From Sneathiella sp. (lineage in GTDB: Bacteria > Pseudomonadota > Alphaproteobacteria > Sneathiellales > Sneathiellaceae): a DNA stretch of 8,907 nt. Both the position numbers and the translations under genes were made by a program. The notes beneath the pieces are model-generated. The model saw only the letters and a program-made list of their open reading frames with translations. It searched no databases and was not told the origin of the DNA. Where the stretch lies: the NCBI GenBank assembly GCA_002732675.1, contig NVRR01000121.1, positions 1 through 8,907 of the forward strand. The letters are read 5' to 3'. This document shows, piece after piece, positions 6,644 through 8,907 of the stretch (positions are counted from its first letter, which is position 1; every line of letters begins with the position of its first letter).

Positions 6644-7162
6644 TCAGCTTGCGAGCTTTTTAAGCTTGAGGAGCTTGCGCAGGATCATATTCCGCTTCAA
6701 TGCCGAGATATGGTCAACAAAAAGAATACCATCCAGGTGATCAATTTCATGCTGGATACAGGTCGACAGCAAGCCTTCAGCTCGCAATTTCTGCCGCTTT
6801 CCATCGACATCCAGAAAATTCACGTCAATTTCTGCCGGGCGCACAACGTCAGCATAATGCTCCGGCAGCGACAGGCATCCCTCTTCATATGTCTCGTCAT
6901 GATCTGACACCCAGGTGATCTCAGGGTTGATCAGGGTCATCGGCGCTGGCATCTCGTCGCGGTCCTTACCGACAATGTCCAGTACCAGAAGCCGCTTCGG
7001 CACACCGACTTGAATGGCGGCGAGGCCAATTCCCGGCGCGTCATACATGGTTTCAAGCATGTTATCCACCAGTTTGCGGATATCCGCCGTTACCTCCTCC
7101 ACAGGTCTGGAAATGGCTTTCAGCAGCGGGTCCGGCGCGGTATATATCGGCAAAAGGGCCAT
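6644..7162 (-). CDS. def: Peptide deformylase
   Basis: Metal-dependent hydrolase, normally iron in vivo, that removes the N-formyl group from new proteins as they leave the ribosome. The 172-residue length is standard. All three motifs are intact: GIGLAAIQVG (44-53, with Q51), EGCLS (94-98, metal ligand C96) and QHEIDHLDG (137-145, ligands H138 and H142, catalytic E139). The C-terminus ends in a basic leucine-lysine helix (LRKLLKLKKL). A GGAAGA ribosome-binding site precedes ATG 7162. It is the first gene of def-fmt-truA and is divergent from rmuC across about 110 bases, where its promoter should lie. The rmuC reading frame stays open back into this gene on the other strand, but that extension is not a credible start. 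Confidence 0.97.
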   Translation of the reverse strand: MALLPIYTAPDPLLKAISRPVEEVTADIRKLVDNMLETMYDAPGIGLAAIQVGVPKRLLVLDIVGKDRDEMPAPMTLINPEITWVSDHDETYEEGCLSLPEHYADVVRPAEIDVNFLDVDGKRQKLRAEGLLSTCIQHEIDHLDGILFVDHISALKRNMILRKLLKLKKLAS

Positions 7163-7201
7163 GGTCTTCCGAAGTCGTTCAAGTTACAATAAGTTAAGGT
7201 C

Positions 7202-7230
7202 TACGTATTACGCCACCCCCCGTTCGTCAA
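7202..7230 (-). promoter_or_regulatory. Weak candidate promoter for def-fmt-truA
   Basis: On the minus strand TTGACG (five of six consensus bases) lies at 7230-7225, followed by a 17-base spacer. The base at the expected -10 place is TACGTA (7207-7202), a poor match; TAATAC just upstream is a better hexamer but at 14-base spacing. The -35 overlaps one arm of an operator-like palindrome. This is only suggestive. Confidence 0.3.
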
Positions 7231-7241
7231 GAGTCTTGGCG
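7225..7241. promoter_or_regulatory. Operator-like palindrome between def and rmuC
   Basis: CGTCAAGAGTCTTGGCG is a 17-base near-perfect palindrome centred on G7233, with one non-complementary pair (T7227/G7239). It lies in the divergent def-rmuC gap and covers the candidate def -35 hexamer. Its size and position fit a repressor site, but no known regulator motif is recognised and no second copy was noticed in the window. Confidence 0.3.
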
Positions 7242-7271
7242 TTTTCGTGCCCGTCATATTTGGAGAATTTT

Positions 7272-8408
7272 ATGGATATCGCCGTCGTTATTGGCATCGG
7301 GCTTATTATTGTCGCCGCTGTGCTGTTTTTGCTTTTTAAAACGCAGAAATCGGAAAAGATGATCGCGTCGGCCTCAACCAATAGCGAAAATCTCGCCCGC
7401 CTAACGGAAACCCTGCTGCAACAACAGGCGCAACTGGAAGGGCAGCTCAAACAAATGTCGACGGATGGTGCCGCCAGCCGGGCGGAGATCAACAAGACAC
7501 TTGCTGAGCGCCTCGATAACGTTTCCAAACGGCTCGGGGACAGCCTTGCCCAGTCCACGGAGAAAACCGGCAAAAGCCTGAGCGATCTGCAAACCCGGCT
7601 AGCGATCATCGACAAGGCCCAGAGTAACTTGACCGATCTCTCCAACCAAGTCGTTGGCTTGCAGGATATTCTTGCCAACAAACAGGCCCGCGGCGCGTTT
7701 GGTGAGCTTCAGCTCAATGATCTGGTGAAATCGGCGCTACCACCATCAGCTTATGAATTTCAGGTGACCCTGAGCAATGGCCGCCGCGCCGACTGCCTGA
7801 TCAAGCTTCCCAATCCGCCGGGGTCCATCGTCGTCGATGCCAAATTCCCGCTGGAAAGTTTTCACCTGCTGCGCGCCGCTGAAACAGACAGCGATAAAAC
7901 GGTCGCAACCCGCGCCTTCACCACGGCCATGAATAAGCATATTAAAGATATTGCGACGAAATATATTCTGGATGGAGAAACGGCCGAATCAGCGTTGCTG
8001 TTCCTTCCCTCCGAAGCTGTATATGCCGAACTTCACGCCAATTTCCCCGGCGTTTTAGAAAAATCCTATCAGGCGCGGGTCTGGATTGTCTCCCCTACCA
8101 CCTTGATGGCGACGTTGAATACGGTGCGGGCCGTGCTGAAAGACAGCCAGATGCGTGAACAGGCCGGTGTTATCCAGAAAGAAGTAGGTATCCTTTTGAA
8201 AGATATTGGACGGTTGGAAAGCCGCGTTGAAAATCTGGGGCGGCATTTTACGCAAGCGACAAAAGATGTTCAGGAGATTGAAACCTCCAGCCGCAAAATA
8301 ACCAGCCGCGCGGAGAAAATCGAAGATTTGCAGATGGGCGAAAATGACCCCGACACTATTCTCACCGACCCCATAGAAACAACGAAGCAGATTGACCGCT
8401 CTGCCTAG
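7272..8408 (+). CDS. rmuC: DNA recombination protein RmuC
   Basis: A membrane-anchored protein of the RmuC family, named for its effect on recombination at inverted repeats in E. coli; the fold is predicted to be nuclease-like, but the reaction is not established. The 378-residue product has one N-terminal membrane helix (about 4-23). A coiled-coil region rich in Q, L, K and E follows (about 28-137), and then the RmuC domain. That domain shows GAFGELQL (141-148), RRADCLIKLP (171-180) and VVDAKFPLESF (187-197), fitting a PD-(D/E)xK-type core with E145, D174, D189 and K191. A second helical stretch ends the protein. ATG 7272 is chosen because GGAGA lies five bases before it and the membrane helix begins at once; the frame is open a further 86 codons upstream only by chance. 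It diverges from def and converges on recR with 17 bases between the stops. Confidence 0.95.
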   Translation: MDIAVVIGIGLIIVAAVLFLLFKTQKSEKMIASASTNSENLARLTETLLQQQAQLEGQLKQMSTDGAASRAEINKTLAERLDNVSKRLGDSLAQSTEKTGKSLSDLQTRLAIIDKAQSNLTDLSNQVVGLQDILANKQARGAFGELQLNDLVKSALPPSAYEFQVTLSNGRRADCLIKLPNPPGSIVVDAKFPLESFHLLRAAETDSDKTVATRAFTTAMNKHIKDIATKYILDGETAESALLFLPSEAVYAELHANFPGVLEKSYQARVWIVSPTTLMATLNTVRAVLKDSQMREQAGVIQKEVGILLKDIGRLESRVENLGRHFTQATKDVQEIETSSRKITSRAEKIEDLQMGENDPDTILTDPIETTKQIDRSA

Positions 8409-8425
8409 GGCTTAGGATCAGGACC

Positions 8426-8907
8426 CTAACTCATAGCCCGGCGGGATTTAAGGGCCGTCGACAGGGTGCCGTCGTCTAGATAATCCAGCTCTCCGCCAAC
8501 CGGTACGCCATGGGCAAGACGGGTGATGGAGGCGCCGCTCTCACTGAGGCGATCCGAAAGATAATGGGCCGTTGTCTGCCCGTCGACGGTCGCATTGAGC
8601 GCCAAGATCACCTCTTTAATCCCGGCATTTGCGACCCGATGGATCAGCGGCTCGACATTTAGCTCATCAGGCCCGATCCCGTCCAATGCCGACAACGTGC
8701 CGCCCAACACATGATATTGGCCGTTAAACGCCGCCGAACGCTCCAACGCCCATAAATCGGCGACATCCTCGACCACGCAGAGTGTCTTTTTATCCCGCTT
8801 CGCATCCTGACAGAGCGCGCAAGGATCTGTCGTATCGAGATTACCGCAAGTACTGCAGACCTTCACATTTTCTGCAGCGTCAGCCATGGCGTCACTCAAG
8901 GGTGTCA
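8426..8907 (-). CDS. recR: Recombination mediator RecR, missing its N-terminus at the right edge
   Basis: Acts with RecF and RecO to load RecA at single-strand gaps. The visible 159 residues lack about the first 40 of a roughly 200-residue protein, that is, the helix-hairpin-helix part. The frame continues to the window edge ([12 protein letters not shown]), so the TTG at 8899 and the ATG at 8887 are internal codons, not starts. The zinc finger is complete: CSTCG then CALC, four cysteines. The Toprim domain follows, with [14 protein letters not shown], then [37 protein letters not shown] and the C-terminal [26 protein letters not shown], the RecR signature. The upstream neighbours ybaB and dnaX, usual for this gene, would lie beyond the edge. 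It converges on rmuC with no visible terminator. Confidence 0.96.
   Translation of the reverse strand, partial: TPLSDAMADAAENVKVCSTCGNLDTTDPCALCQDAKRDKKTLCVVEDVADLWALERSAAFNGQYHVLGGTLSALDGIGPDELNVEPLIHRVANAGIKEVILALNATVDGQTTAHYLSDRLSESGASITRLAHGVPVGGELDYLDDGTLSTALKSRRAMS

Noticed and set aside
7014..7271. An 86-codon upstream extension of the rmuC frame, antisense to the start of def.
   Set aside because: It would overlap def head to head, lacks a ribosome-binding site and would place the membrane helix in mid-protein; GGAGA before ATG 7272 fits the family.
8406..8428. TAGGG/CCCTA pairing as a bidirectional terminator between rmuC and recR.
   Set aside because: Five base pairs around a 13-base loop with no T tract on either side is too weak.
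8887..8899. TTG 8899 or ATG 8887 as the start of a short RecR.
   Set aside because: The frame stays open to the edge and the RecR family has about 40 more N-terminal residues, so the gene is cut by the window.

Overview
The window reads as chromosomal housekeeping DNA of an alphaproteobacterium. The evidence is the protein set (a DUF2336 protein, a pyrimidine 5'-nucleotidase of the HAD superfamily beside dapD, the succinylase-type dapD/dapE pair, and a def-fmt-truA cluster next to rmuC and recR), which is typical of that class. The order is less certain; a Rhodospirillales, Sneathiellales or Kordiimonadales relative would fit. Genes are densely packed. No gap exceeds about 140 bases, and I see no tRNA, rRNA, IS element, CRISPR array, prophage or toxin-antitoxin gene.

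Left part (1-2217): a DUF2336 gene cut by the left edge runs leftwards. It is divergent from a HAD-family pyrimidine 5'-nucleotidase, which is followed by dapD. dapD has its own likely sigma70-type promoter and ends in a good intrinsic terminator. Middle part (2206-4972): a DMT/EamA transporter on the minus strand separates dapD from dapE. dapE is followed, with a 4-base ATGA overlap, by a small uncharacterised multipass membrane protein.

Right part (4969-8907): def, fmt and truA form a minus-strand operon for initiator-formyl addition, formyl removal and tRNA pseudouridylation. Its last gene meets the membrane-protein gene tail to tail, and the two stop codons share one CTAG. rmuC diverges from def and converges on recR, which is cut by the right edge; recR is probably the tail of the usual dnaX-ybaB-recR group.

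Functionally, DapD and DapE are two steps of meso-diaminopimelate/lysine synthesis. Def, Fmt and TruA serve translation. RecR and RmuC belong to DNA repair or recombination control. I do not see a new defence, mobile or biosynthetic system. The items most worth a second look are small-scale: a hairpin that buries the truA ribosome-binding site at the fmt stop, a second hairpin around the transporter start, an operator-like palindrome between def and rmuC, two convergent junctions without terminators, and the membrane protein coupled to dapE.
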